Below are positions 6,877 to 13,548 of a DNA stretch of 15,401 nucleotides, piece by piece. A program made the position numbers and the translations under genes. Below the pieces are notes generated by a model that worked only from the letters and a program-made list of their open reading frames with translations, ran no database searches and was not told the DNA's origin. The stretch comes from Thermoplasmata archaeon (GTDB taxonomy: Archaea > Thermoplasmatota > Thermoplasmata > RBG-16-68-12), in assembly GCA_021788795.1 (NCBI GenBank), contig JAJYKG010000020.1:1-15401 (forward strand). The letters are read 5' to 3'. The stretch's first letter is position 1; every line of letters begins with the position of its first letter.

Positions 6877-7569
6877 ATGTTGTTCGCGCGGACGGGCCCG
6901 GCGGCCGCTGACACGCTGTCTCCTAAGTCAGCTGGCGGCGTGACCGCGATCGTCCTCGCGGCGGGCGCCTCGGCTCGGATGGGGATGCCCAAACCGCTCC
7001 TCCCGCTGGCAGGAAAGCCGCTCCTCGCCCACAGCCTCGACGCCCTTCGCCAGGGCGGGCTCCGCGAGATCGTGGTGGTCCTCGGCGCCGAGGCGGAGCG
7101 TGTGCGCCGGGTCGTCTCGCTCGACGGCATGTCGGTCGCCGTGAACCCGGACCCCGCGCAAGGGATGAGTTCCTCGATCCGCGCCGGGCTGCGCGCGGCC
7201 CCACCGGAGACGGCGGCGTTCCTCATCGTGCTCGGGGACCAGCCGCTCGTCGCGCCCGGGACGATTCGTGCGCTCGTCGCGCGGCAGGAGGCCACCGGGG
7301 CGCGGATCCTGGTGCCCACCTACGGGGGCGTGCGCGGGAACCCGGTCCTCCTGCACCGCTCCCTGTCCGCGGAGATGGAGGCGGTCCGCGGCGACGTGGG
7401 TTGCCGCGGCGTCGTGGCGAGGCACGCATCCGAGGTCATGGAGGTCCGCGTCGACGACCCCGGCATCCTCGTGGACGTGGACACGCCCGACGATCTCGAA
7501 CGCGTCGAGGCCGTCCTCCAGAAGGGACTGCCGCTGTCCCGGCTGGTCGAGGGTCGCGGAAGGCGATGA
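6877..7569 (+). CDS. MocA/MobA-like NTP transferase (NTP_transf_3)
   Basis: 230 aa. The nucleotide-binding signature LAAGASARMGMPK (27-39) is followed by PLLPLAGKPLLAHSLDAL, NPDPAQGMSSSIRAGL, the metal-binding LGDQPLV and GVRGNPVLL, ending in VDVDTPDDLE. This pattern is that of the MocA branch (molybdenum cofactor cytidylyl- or guanylyltransferases and relatives) rather than sugar-1-phosphate transferases. It probably transfers a nucleotide to molybdopterin or a similar phosphate. ATG 6877 has GGAG five bases upstream and a TATA box at fitting distance. GTG 6940, exactly at the domain start, is an alternative that would remove a 21-residue low-complexity extension. It ends 10 bases from the convergent CoxG-like gene, a family that travels with MocA-like proteins in molybdenum-hydroxylase clusters. 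Confidence 0.87.
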   Translation: MLFARTGPAAADTLSPKSAGGVTAIVLAAGASARMGMPKPLLPLAGKPLLAHSLDALRQGGLREIVVVLGAEAERVRRVVSLDGMSVAVNPDPAQGMSSSIRAGLRAAPPETAAFLIVLGDQPLVAPGTIRALVARQEATGARILVPTYGGVRGNPVLLHRSLSAEMEAVRGDVGCRGVVARHASEVMEVRVDDPGILVDVDTPDDLERVEAVLQKGLPLSRLVEGRGRR

Positions 7570-7579
7570 CGGGTGCGAC

Positions 7580-8020
7580 TCAGGTCGCCTCGAGTCGCTT
7601 GCGCGCGTTCTCGAAGAACGCTGCCGACTTCTTGTCGACGGTGCCTTGCAGGAGGCGGGCGCCGACGCTTGCGATGGGCCCACTCATCAGGACCTCGGCG
7701 GCCCAGCGCACCGTCGTGACGCCGTCGACCTGGGAGAGGTCCATGGTCGCATCGATGTCGAACCCGCTCCCCATGCCGGACCCCTGCACCTTGAGGCGGG
7801 CACGCTGCGGCGGCGAGCGCTCCACGACGACGGCGGCCAGGTTGAAGGTCCCTTTGATGAACCCGACGCCCGTCTTCACGGACCCCTTGAAATGGTCCGC
7901 GTCCTGGGCCTGGATCGTGTGCGGGTCGTCAATGCACGCGGAGAGCTCCTCCGGGGATAGCAGGAAGGCGTAGACGCGGTCCGCCGCGCTCCTCGCCTGG
8001 AACGTGCCTTCGAGGTGCAT
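7580..8020 (-). CDS. CoxG-like SRPBCC protein (CO dehydrogenase subunit G family)
   Basis: 146 aa, the usual length of the family. It opens with MHLEGTFQARSAADRVYAFL and has LSPEELSACIDD (the CoxG-type 'pd.la.clPg' region), GSVKTGVGFIKGTFNLAAVV, and the C-terminal EVLMSGPIASVGARLLQG followed by a long helix. In bacteria CoxG is thought to recruit CO dehydrogenase to the membrane or help its maturation; archaeal homologues are mostly uncharacterised. No CO dehydrogenase structural gene is in the window. ATG 8020 is chosen at the domain start; an in-frame GTG at 8026 is equally possible. It follows the DUF5611-like gene by 50 bases on the same strand and may be read from that promoter. Confidence 0.85.
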   Translation of the reverse strand: MHLEGTFQARSAADRVYAFLLSPEELSACIDDPHTIQAQDADHFKGSVKTGVGFIKGTFNLAAVVVERSPPQRARLKVQGSGMGSGFDIDATMDLSQVDGVTTVRWAAEVLMSGPIASVGARLLQGTVDKKSAAFFENARKRLEAT

Positions 8021-8070
8021 GCGCACGCACCAGAGCGGGCGTGGCACTTCTTCTTTTGCGTGTCCGAGGC

Positions 8071-8391
8071 CTAGAGCTTGCCGTCCTTGGCCGCTTTCTG
8101 CGCGCGCTTGGAGCGCTCTTTCGCCGAGTACCCCGTGGCGGCCTCGAGGAAGCGGTTGTTCCGCGCGATCGTGTCCGTGGCCACGTCGTCGGGGACGCCC
8201 GGCTTCATGACCATGTCCACGAACAGCTGCTTGCCGTCCGTCCAAGCCGTGAGCTTGTCGATCGCCCCGAAGGAAAGGACGACCTTCCCGTCCTCCACCG
8301 TCGCGGAGACGAACGCCTCCGCCGCGATCGCCCGGAGCTTGTCGTCCTCGAGGTTCTTCGCATGGCCCCGGCGCAACTCGTAGGCCCGCAT
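8071..8391 (-). CDS. Small archaeal protein, DUF5611-like, function unknown
   Basis: 106 aa, ending in TAG. No enzyme motif. It is charged and cytosolic, with MRAYELRRGHAKNLED at the start, a beta-rich middle (VSATVEDGKVVLSFGAIDKL, QLFVDMVMKPGV) and a lysine-rich helical tail (FLEAATGYSAKERSKRAQK). From memory this order of motifs resembles the DUF5611 proteins of methanogens and Thermoplasmata, which have no known function; I cannot run the search. The ATG follows a clear TATA box by 30 bases with no Shine-Dalgarno, so it is likely leaderless with its own promoter, although ABC transporter genes lie just upstream on the same strand. Confidence 0.72.
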   Translation of the reverse strand: MRAYELRRGHAKNLEDDKLRAIAAEAFVSATVEDGKVVLSFGAIDKLTAWTDGKQLFVDMVMKPGVPDDVATDTIARNNRFLEAATGYSAKERSKRAQKAAKDGKL

Positions 8392-8414
8392 CGGGCCGCG
8401 GGGAAGGGGATGCT

Positions 8415-8427
8415 GGCTATGAAGGTT
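8415..8427 (-). promoter_or_regulatory. TATA box of the DUF5611-like gene
   Basis: The minus strand reads AACCTTCATAGCC, centred about 30 bases before ATG 8391, the same spacing as at the helicase gene. It sits in the 61-base gap after the permease stop codon. Confidence 0.55.
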
Positions 8428-8452
8428 GCGTCCCGATTCTCGGAGGGAACCG

Positions 8453-9208
8453 TCACTTCTCGCGCCACTGCGCCTTGAACATCGCGAGGAGCATGAAGGC
8501 GGCCGTGAAGGCGATGAGGATTCCGGCCGCGCGGAGCCAGTCCAGCTCCGAGAGGGGCGGCCCGATCCCGAGAGCGCCCTGGATGAGCTGGGAGGCGTCC
8601 GCGGTCGGCGCGAGGTACCCGAGCCACTGGTACTGCGGCGCGATCGACGTGATCGGGTAGTAGACGGGCGGGAGCACGGAGAGGACGAGGGAGAGCAGCG
8701 GTGCGATCGCGAACGTCTCCCGGATGTCGCGGAGGTACGTCGCGAGGAAGAACCCGAGGGAGGAGCCCAGGGCCCAGATCAGGAGGAGCGTGGCGACGAT
8801 GATGGGGAGGCCGAGGAGGCCCGGGGTGCGCGTCGTGTACCCCACGAGGATGAACACCACGATGCCCGGCATCGCGAACGCGAGCTCGGAGAGGGCCATG
8901 CCGAGGACGTAGGTCGAGGCGCGCATGGGCGAGGCGACGACCATGTCCTGGAGCTTGAGGTCGACGCGGAAGTGGGTCATGTCCGCCTGGAGGCTCGTGC
9001 CGATGGAGAACGTCGTCAGGACGAGGCCGCCCGCGACGCCGAACCCGATCGCGGCCCCGGCCCCGTGGCTCAGGATGTAGATGAAGAACAGGAAGGAGAA
9101 CGGCGCGGCGAGGGTGTTGAAGAGATAGAGGGGCATGCGCTTGACGGGGATGATGCCATTCAGGGCGATTAGCCCCCACGAGGAACGCAGCTGGGTCCGC
9201 AGGTTCAT
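8453..9208 (-). CDS. ABC-2 type transporter permease
   Basis: 251 aa with about six hydrophobic segments: around LYLFNTLAAPFSFLFFIYIL, GFGVAGGLVLTTFSIG, LSELAFAMPGIVVFILVGY, LGLPIIVATLLLIWALGSSL, FAIAPLLSLVLSVLPPVYYP and a last one near AAGILIAFTAAFMLLAM. The amphipathic DLKLQDMVVASPMRASTYVLG loop and the PPVYYP motif are typical of ABC-2 exporters (DrrB/NodJ/CcmB-like). It forms the membrane channel for the ATPase encoded just upstream; the ATG overlaps that gene's TGA by the ATGA arrangement, so translation is coupled. The exported substrate (drug, lipid or polysaccharide) cannot be told. The start is fixed by the overlap. Confidence 0.92.
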   Translation of the reverse strand: MNLRTQLRSSWGLIALNGIIPVKRMPLYLFNTLAAPFSFLFFIYILSHGAGAAIGFGVAGGLVLTTFSIGTSLQADMTHFRVDLKLQDMVVASPMRASTYVLGMALSELAFAMPGIVVFILVGYTTRTPGLLGLPIIVATLLLIWALGSSLGFFLATYLRDIRETFAIAPLLSLVLSVLPPVYYPITSIAPQYQWLGYLAPTADASQLIQGALGIGPPLSELDWLRAAGILIAFTAAFMLLAMFKAQWREK

Positions 9209-10149
9209 GCGCCTTCCTCCTCTTCCCCCTCCGTCTCCTCGTCCACGGCGCCGCCGACGAGCTGCACGAAGAGGTCCTCGAGGGTGACGGGCCCGGCCAC
9301 CGCGCGGACGCCGCGGGTCAGGGCGAGGCGGGTCAGCTCCTCCGCGCCGCCCTGCGTGGTGAACACGATCTGCGAGTCCCCGATCGCGGCGGACTGCCCG
9401 TACGACGCGGTCTCGTCCGCGGTGAAGCCGCGGCCCGTGAGGGCGACGCGGAACGGCCACTGCACCTTCGCGACGAGCTCGTCCAGCGTCCCGACCGCGA
9501 GAACCCTCCCCTCGTTCAGGATCGCGAGGTGCGTGCTGAGGAGCTGCGCCTCCTCGAGGTAGTGCGTCGTCAGGAGGATCGTGCGGCCCTCCTTCGCCGC
9601 CTCCTCCACCGCGGTCCAGACGTCTCGGCGGGCGAGGGCGTCGAGCCCGGTCGTGGGCTCGTCCAGGAACAGGAGCTCGGCGTTCGACGCGAGGGCCATG
9701 GCCACGAGCACCCGACGGCGGAGGCCGCCGGACTGCTTCCAGAGGACCGTGTCCTTCCCCTTCAAGAGCCCGAGGCGCCCGAGGGTGTCCAGGGCGCGCT
9801 TCCTCGCTTCCGCGGCGGGGAAGCCGCGGAGGGTCAGGTAGTAGTACACGTGCTCGAACGGGGTCGCGTAGAAGAACGGCCGGGACTCCTGCGGGATCAC
9901 CGCGACGCGGTCCCGGACCGCGTTCGCCTGCGACACGGCGTCGTACCCCAGGACCTCGACGTGCCCTGCGGTGGGTAAAAGTTGCGTCCCCGCGATCCGG
10001 AGGAACGTCGTCTTGCCGGCGCCGTTGCGCCCGATGAGGCCGAAGATCTCCCCGCGCTGGATGTCCAGCGTGACGCGGTCGAGGGCGCGCTTGCCGTGGC
10101 TGCCCTTGTACTCCTTCGTGAGCTCGCGCGCGGCGATGGCGGAGGGCAC
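9205..10149 (-). CDS. ABC-2 type transporter ATP-binding protein
   Basis: 314 aa. The nucleotide-binding domain has Walker A GRNGAGKTT (40-48), the Q-loop at Q87, a signature written QSGGLRRR (139-146) where LSGG is usual, Walker B LLFLDEP (159-165), the D-loop TTGLD and the switch histidine H196 in TTHYLEEA. A ~90-residue C-terminal domain ends in a very acidic tail (DEETEGEEEEGA). It energises export through the overlapping permease, as in DrrA-type systems. The leucine-to-glutamine change in the signature is tolerated in some exporters. The start is GTG 10149, placed about 26 bases after a strong TATA box and without Shine-Dalgarno, so leaderless. Confidence 0.94.
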   Translation of the reverse strand: MPSAIAARELTKEYKGSHGKRALDRVTLDIQRGEIFGLIGRNGAGKTTFLRIAGTQLLPTAGHVEVLGYDAVSQANAVRDRVAVIPQESRPFFYATPFEHVYYYLTLRGFPAAEARKRALDTLGRLGLLKGKDTVLWKQSGGLRRRVLVAMALASNAELLFLDEPTTGLDALARRDVWTAVEEAAKEGRTILLTTHYLEEAQLLSTHLAILNEGRVLAVGTLDELVAKVQWPFRVALTGRGFTADETASYGQSAAIGDSQIVFTTQGGAEELTRLALTRGVRAVAGPVTLEDLFVQLVGGAVDEETEGEEEEGA

Positions 10150-10170
10150 GGCCGGGGGGAAGCCGGGGGC

Positions 10171-10180
10171 GGTTTAAGGC
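10171..10180 (-). promoter_or_regulatory. TATA box of the ABC transporter operon
   Basis: The minus strand reads GCCTTAAACC, centred 26 bases before GTG 10149. This spacing makes the GTG the likely first codon of a leaderless message. Confidence 0.7.
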
Positions 10181-10230
10181 CGTTTGTACGGCGGAGCCGG
10201 TTCATTCCTCACGGAGACACGGAGGCCAGA

Positions 10231-10239
10231 AGGCTTATG
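10231..10239 (+). promoter_or_regulatory. TATA box of the PD40 surface-protein gene
   Basis: AGGCTTATG is centred about 42 bases before ATG 10277. The predicted leader of about 15 nt holds GGGAG (10268-10272) four bases before the ATG. This argues against the in-frame start at 10184, which lies upstream of the box. Confidence 0.6.
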
Positions 10240-10276
10240 CACGGGCACGGAAACGGCCCGTTCCGGTGGGAGCGGG

Positions 10277-11359
10277 ATGCCCACGAAAAAACGTCTCGCG
10301 CTCGTCGTCGGAGTGGTGATCGTCGCGCTCTTCCTCGGCCTTGTGGCCGTCAGCGCGCTCCTCGAGCCCGCGCCTCCTCTCCCCGCGGCGGCCTCCACGC
10401 GGGAGGGCGCGATCCCCGCGGATGCCGTGAAGATGACGCCCGCGACGGACCTGGACCCGCCCGTGGTGAACAGCGCGGAGTTCGAGGCTCCTGTCCCCAT
10501 GCCCGGCCCCGTGGACACCGCGGGCGCCGAGGACTCGCCGTTCATCACGCCGGACGGGCAGGACTTCTACTTCTTCTTCACCCCCGACGTGCGGGCGGAC
10601 GTGACCAAGCAGCTCCTCGACCACGTCACGGGCATCTAGACTTCGCACCGGGCGGGGACCACGTGGACCGAGCCCACACGCGTCCTCCTGGGGAGCACGC
10701 AGTCCCTCGACGGATGCGAGGAGGTGCACAGGGACCGGATGTGGTTCTGCTCCGTCCGGGTCGGCAATTATCGCGACGTGGACATCTACAACGCGACGCT
10801 CGTAGACGGCCAGTGGACCGACGTGAAGAACGCGGGCACCCAGCTGAACGTGGACTACGCGATCGGGGAGTTCACGTTCTCGCCGGACGGCGCAGGCCTG
10901 TACTACGGCAAGGACGGGGCGATTTGGGCCCTCGACCGGAGCGGCAGCGGGTGGACGAATCCGCACCCCATTCCCAGCCTGAGCGTGGCCTCGGGGGAGA
11001 ACCAGCCGTTCATCACGCCCAACGGTACCGAGCTCTGGTTCACGGGGTACAGCCTCCGCGGCGAGCCCGGGCCGGCCTGCTTCCGCGCCGTGTGGAACGG
11101 CACGGGATGGGGGACGCCGGTCGAGATCGTGTCGAGCTTCGCGGGCGAGCCCACCCTGGACGCCCAGGGCAACGTCTACTTCGTCCACCACTTCTTCACG
11201 GCGAACGGCACGATGATCGAGGCGGACATCTATGTGGCGTACCGCAAGGGCGTCTCGGTCACGGCCTCTGCGTTCCCGGTCCCGCCGGAGCTGGGCGCTC
11301 TCCTCGGTGTCGCGGGTCCGCTCCTTGCAGCCGCCGCCCCGGTCCGGAAGCTCCTCTGA
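10277..11359 (+). pseudogene. Membrane-anchored PD40/beta-propeller surface protein, interrupted by in-frame TAG
   Basis: 361 codons from ATG 10277 to TGA 11357, one frame throughout, but codon 121 (10637-10639) is TAG. Upstream are a lysine start (PTKKRL) and a membrane anchor at about 5-29, a Pro/Ala linker, then a first PD40-like blade (SPFITPDGQDFYFFFTP). Directly after the TAG the same frame continues TSHRAGTTWTEPTRVLL, then further blades (GEFTFSPDGAGLYYG, NQPFITPNGTELWFTGY, GEPTLDAQGNVYFVHH). PD40 blades often read 'W-x-S-x-R-x-G-x-x-W', so TAG stands where TGG (Trp) is expected. The last 27 residues are a PPELG motif, a hydrophobic stretch and R-K. Either a recent nonsense mutation, a sequencing error, or a recoded codon; ATG 10724 could restart the second half. 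The ligand or role is unknown. Confidence 0.75.
10637..10639 (+). other. In-frame amber codon inside the PD40 gene
   Basis: The codons around it read GGC ATC TAG ACT TCG CAC CGG. The frame before and after encodes recognisable repeat sequence, so no frameshift is present; a single G-to-A change from TGG would explain it. TAG also ends three other genes here (1801, 2889, 8071), so it works as a normal stop in this genome. Confidence 0.9.
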
Positions 11360-11375
11360 CGCCATCCCGATGGCG
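11360..11375. repeat. Perfect dyad between convergent genes, possible bidirectional hairpin
   Basis: CGCCATC, CC, GATGGCG: 7-base arms with a 2-base centre, filling almost all of the 18 bases between the PD40 stop (TGA 11359) and the toroid-protein stop (11378). As RNA it would form a short stem from either direction. There is no U-tract, so it is not a canonical terminator, and transcription ends are unproven. Confidence 0.45.
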
Positions 11376-11377
11376 GC

Positions 11378-12355
11378 TCAGTCGAGGCCGTCGATCCGCG
11401 CGAGCACGCGCAACGCCCGAAGCGTGATCACCTTGCTGGGTTCACCGACTTCCTCCAGCGCGAACGGGCTCGGGCGGTCCTTCGGGTGCTTCGCGTACCA
11501 CTCGGCCATCGAACCCTCCACGTCCGGGTGGACCGCGTCCAGGTTCCAGCGTCCGTCGCGACGCCGCTTCTCCTTCATCACGGACAGCGCGTGCCCGAGT
11601 CGCGGATCGCCGCCGTAACCCAGCGCGGTCATGAAGTCCAGGCCGACGAGCAGGTCGTAGTAGTAGTGCACGGGATAGTGGAAGCGATACCAGGGCTCGT
11701 AGTGGTCTCCCTGCTTGTGCAGCTCCCGCTGGAGGAAGAACTCCGCGCCCGCCTCGACCGCGCGCTGCATCCCGGCGGTCCACTTGGACCTCGGATACAC
11801 CGCGAAGGCGCTCATGGGCTCCCAGGAATCAAGGTTCCTTCCGCTGCCGAAGCAACTCCAGCCGCCCAGGTGGCTGGCGTGTTTCTCCATCCACTCGAAG
11901 GACTTCTTGACCGCGGGGTGGTCTGCGTAGCCGAACTGCACGAGGGCGCGTGCGGTATTCCCGACGGTACAGAGATGGCTCGACTTGTTGCTGTCGATGC
12001 CGAAGCCACCGTCGGCCGCCGCGAAGCGTCGGATCCACTCGTCCGCGGACCTCTTGATCCGCGGATCCTCCTTGGTCATCCCCAGGTCCGCGAGGACGAG
12101 GAGCATCCAGTTCGTCGAGAGGTACTTCGGCACGTAGAAGCGCCCGTCCGAGACCCACCAGCCACCCGGGTCCTGCTTCGCCAGGAGGTCCGCGGCCCAT
12201 CCGCGCCGTGGGATCGCCTCCCTCGCCTCCGCGACCTCCGGGTCGTCCTCCGCTTTCCCCAGCAGCTGCGTCAACGCCATGTAGCGCGCGGCGGGCTGGT
12301 CCTCCCCGAGCAGCCAGTCAAGCGCGGCCTTCGTCGTGTCGGCCTTCTTCGCCAT
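11378..12355 (-). CDS. Alpha/alpha-toroid protein with prenyltransferase/squalene-oxidase-type repeats
   Basis: 325 aa. The sequence is a chain of helix pairs with Gly/Trp turns typical of the terpene cyclase/prenyltransferase-beta toroid: DPGGWWVSDGRFYVPKYLST, RRFAAADGGFG, LCTVGNTARALVQFGYADHP, GGWSCFGSG, then HYYYDLLVGLDFMTALGYGGDPRL and KRRRDGRWNLD. No DxDD acid motif of squalene-hopene cyclase is visible, so cyclisation by protonation is not supported. This soluble branch is widespread and of unknown function. There is no signal peptide. ATG 12355 (MAKKADTTKAALDWLL) is favoured, about 40 bases after a TATA box; in-frame GTG 12376 is an alternative. The RaSEA gene lies 67 bases upstream on the same strand. 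Confidence 0.8.
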   Translation of the reverse strand: MAKKADTTKAALDWLLGEDQPAARYMALTQLLGKAEDDPEVAEAREAIPRRGWAADLLAKQDPGGWWVSDGRFYVPKYLSTNWMLLVLADLGMTKEDPRIKRSADEWIRRFAAADGGFGIDSNKSSHLCTVGNTARALVQFGYADHPAVKKSFEWMEKHASHLGGWSCFGSGRNLDSWEPMSAFAVYPRSKWTAGMQRAVEAGAEFFLQRELHKQGDHYEPWYRFHYPVHYYYDLLVGLDFMTALGYGGDPRLGHALSVMKEKRRRDGRWNLDAVHPDVEGSMAEWYAKHPKDRPSPFALEEVGEPSKVITLRALRVLARIDGLD

Positions 12356-12390
12356 CTCTCTCGCCGCCGGGCCCACTCGCGGGCGGCTCC

Positions 12391-12400
12391 TAAAGCTTAC
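12391..12400 (-). promoter_or_regulatory. TATA box of the toroid-protein gene
   Basis: The minus strand reads GTAAGCTTTA. It is centred about 40 bases before ATG 12355, predicting a short leader, and gives this gene a promoter separate from the RaSEA gene. Confidence 0.5.
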
Positions 12401-12422
12401 GGAGGGCGGACCGAATCGCCGG

Positions 12423-13439
12423 TCAACCCTCGAGGACGAACAGCGGGTCCGCGGGGGTGAGCATGAACTCCTGGAGGTCGAGGTACTCCCGCCACAGGTC
12501 CTTGCATTCGCAGTCGAGGTCGCGGAAGTCCGTGCGCAGGCCGAGGGAGAACTCCTCGATTGCGTCCATGACCTTGCGGTCGCAGGCGCCGCAGTTGTGG
12601 GCGCCCCGGACCATGCCGCCCGCGGTGGGGTGCGACTTCACATGGGCCCTGAGGTCCCGCGTGCGCTCGAGGACCTCCACGACGGACCAGAGCCAGGGCG
12701 GGCGGTACTCACCGCGGCGGAAGAGCCGCTCGACGAGGGTGCGGCTCTGCACGTTCACGGGGTTGAAGGAGATCATGTCGCTGTGCGGGTCGGCGTCGTG
12801 GCCCGAGCGGACCGCGTCCTCGATCGCCTCGCGCTCCGTGAGGAAGGGCGGCTTGACCAGGAGGTACGTCTTGACCGTCGCGCCGAGCTCGTGGCAGAGG
12901 GCCGCGGCCCGGGCGTGCTCGTCGAGCCCCCACACCTTGTTCACGCTGTGCCGGAGCACCCTGGGATCCGTCGACTCGAGCCCGAAGGCCACCTCGAGCT
13001 CGTCCACGTGCCTCGTCGCGGCGTCCAGCTGGTCCCGCCGCAGGAGGTGGGAGAGCGTCTCGACGATGACCTTGTCGCAGCGGTCCCCGAGTTCCTCGAG
13101 GATCTTCTCGCGCATCTCCGGCGCGACCTCGTGGTCGTCGAAGAAATTCCCCGAGGTGTACACCTTGGCCATGGGCTGGCCCGTGTGCTTCTTCAGGACG
13201 GCGTCGAGCTGGTGCGTCAAGTCCGCGACCGACACCTCCCGGGCGACGTCGTTCACGTAGCCGCACATCGAGCACCCGGAGGCCTGGGCCCAGTAGCAGC
13301 CGCGGGTGCGGAAGATGATGACCCAGGCGTCGACGACCTTGCCGTGGAGGACGTCCTTCTCCGTCCAGGTGGAGATGTACTCCCGCGGGTCGAAGTCCCG
13401 GGGGCGTCGCTCGTCCTTGACGATCTGCGCGAGGCGCAT
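12423..13439 (-). CDS. raSEA: Archaeosine biosynthesis radical SAM protein RaSEA
   Basis: 338 aa. In the final archaeosine step at tRNA position 15, ArcS attaches lysine to preQ0-modified tRNA and RaSEA cleaves the lysine by radical chemistry to leave G+. The iron-sulfur site is RTRGCYWAQASGCSMCGY with C48, C56 and C59 (C-x7-C-x2-C), wider than the usual CX3CX2C; this arrangement and SGCSMCGY are what I associate with the archaeal TIGR01210/RaSEA family. SAM-barrel features include VYTSGNFFDD, ELEVAFGLESTDPRVL and MISFNPVNVQSRTLVE. Four further cysteines near the end (283, 286, 310, 312) may bind metal. ATG 13439 follows a TATA box by about 35 bases. ArcS and tRNA-guanine transglycosylase are not in the window. 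Confidence 0.85.
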   Translation of the reverse strand: MRLAQIVKDERRPRDFDPREYISTWTEKDVLHGKVVDAWVIIFRTRGCYWAQASGCSMCGYVNDVAREVSVADLTHQLDAVLKKHTGQPMAKVYTSGNFFDDHEVAPEMREKILEELGDRCDKVIVETLSHLLRRDQLDAATRHVDELEVAFGLESTDPRVLRHSVNKVWGLDEHARAAALCHELGATVKTYLLVKPPFLTEREAIEDAVRSGHDADPHSDMISFNPVNVQSRTLVERLFRRGEYRPPWLWSVVEVLERTRDLRAHVKSHPTAGGMVRGAHNCGACDRKVMDAIEEFSLGLRTDFRDLDCECKDLWREYLDLQEFMLTPADPLFVLEG

Positions 13440-13468
13440 GGGCCCCGCGTCGAACGGCGCGGAGGGGA

Positions 13469-13480
13469 AAAAGCTTTAGG
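13469..13480 (-). promoter_or_regulatory. TATA box of the RaSEA gene
   Basis: The minus strand reads CCTAAAGCTTTT, centred about 35 bases before ATG 13439. The same AAGCTTTA core precedes the toroid-protein gene downstream. Confidence 0.5.
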
Positions 13481-13509
13481 GCCGGTCCGGGCCGCGACCG
13501 GCGAATCGA

Positions 13510-13520
13510 CAAAGCCTCTT
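13510..13520 (+). promoter_or_regulatory. Putative TATA box of the right-end two-gene operon
   Basis: CAAAGCCTCTT is the only AT-richer element in the 109-base divergent spacer on this strand. It is centred about 33 bases before ATG 13549, which lacks a Shine-Dalgarno, consistent with a leaderless message. The consensus match is weak. Confidence 0.4.
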
Positions 13521-13548
13521 GAGCCCGCGCGCGCCTCAAACGCCGCCC

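Noticed and set aside
4373..6943. 856-codon plus-strand open frame
   Set aside because: It is the antisense of the DEAD-box helicase fused to an off-frame of the saccharopine-dehydrogenase-like gene. It is Arg/Gly-rich with no domain and arises from GC-rich codon bias.
5592..7319. 575-codon minus-strand open frame
   Set aside because: Antisense shadow of two well-supported plus-strand enzymes, with no recognisable motif.
10637..10639. Firm claim that the TAG encodes pyrrolysine
   Set aside because: Three other genes in the window end in TAG at family-typical positions, no pyl gene or downstream insertion element is visible, and the gene is not a methylamine methyltransferase.
11378..12355. 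Functional squalene-hopene or terpene cyclase
   Set aside because: The toroid repeats are present but no DxDD catalytic motif is visible and the protein is about half the length of such cyclases.
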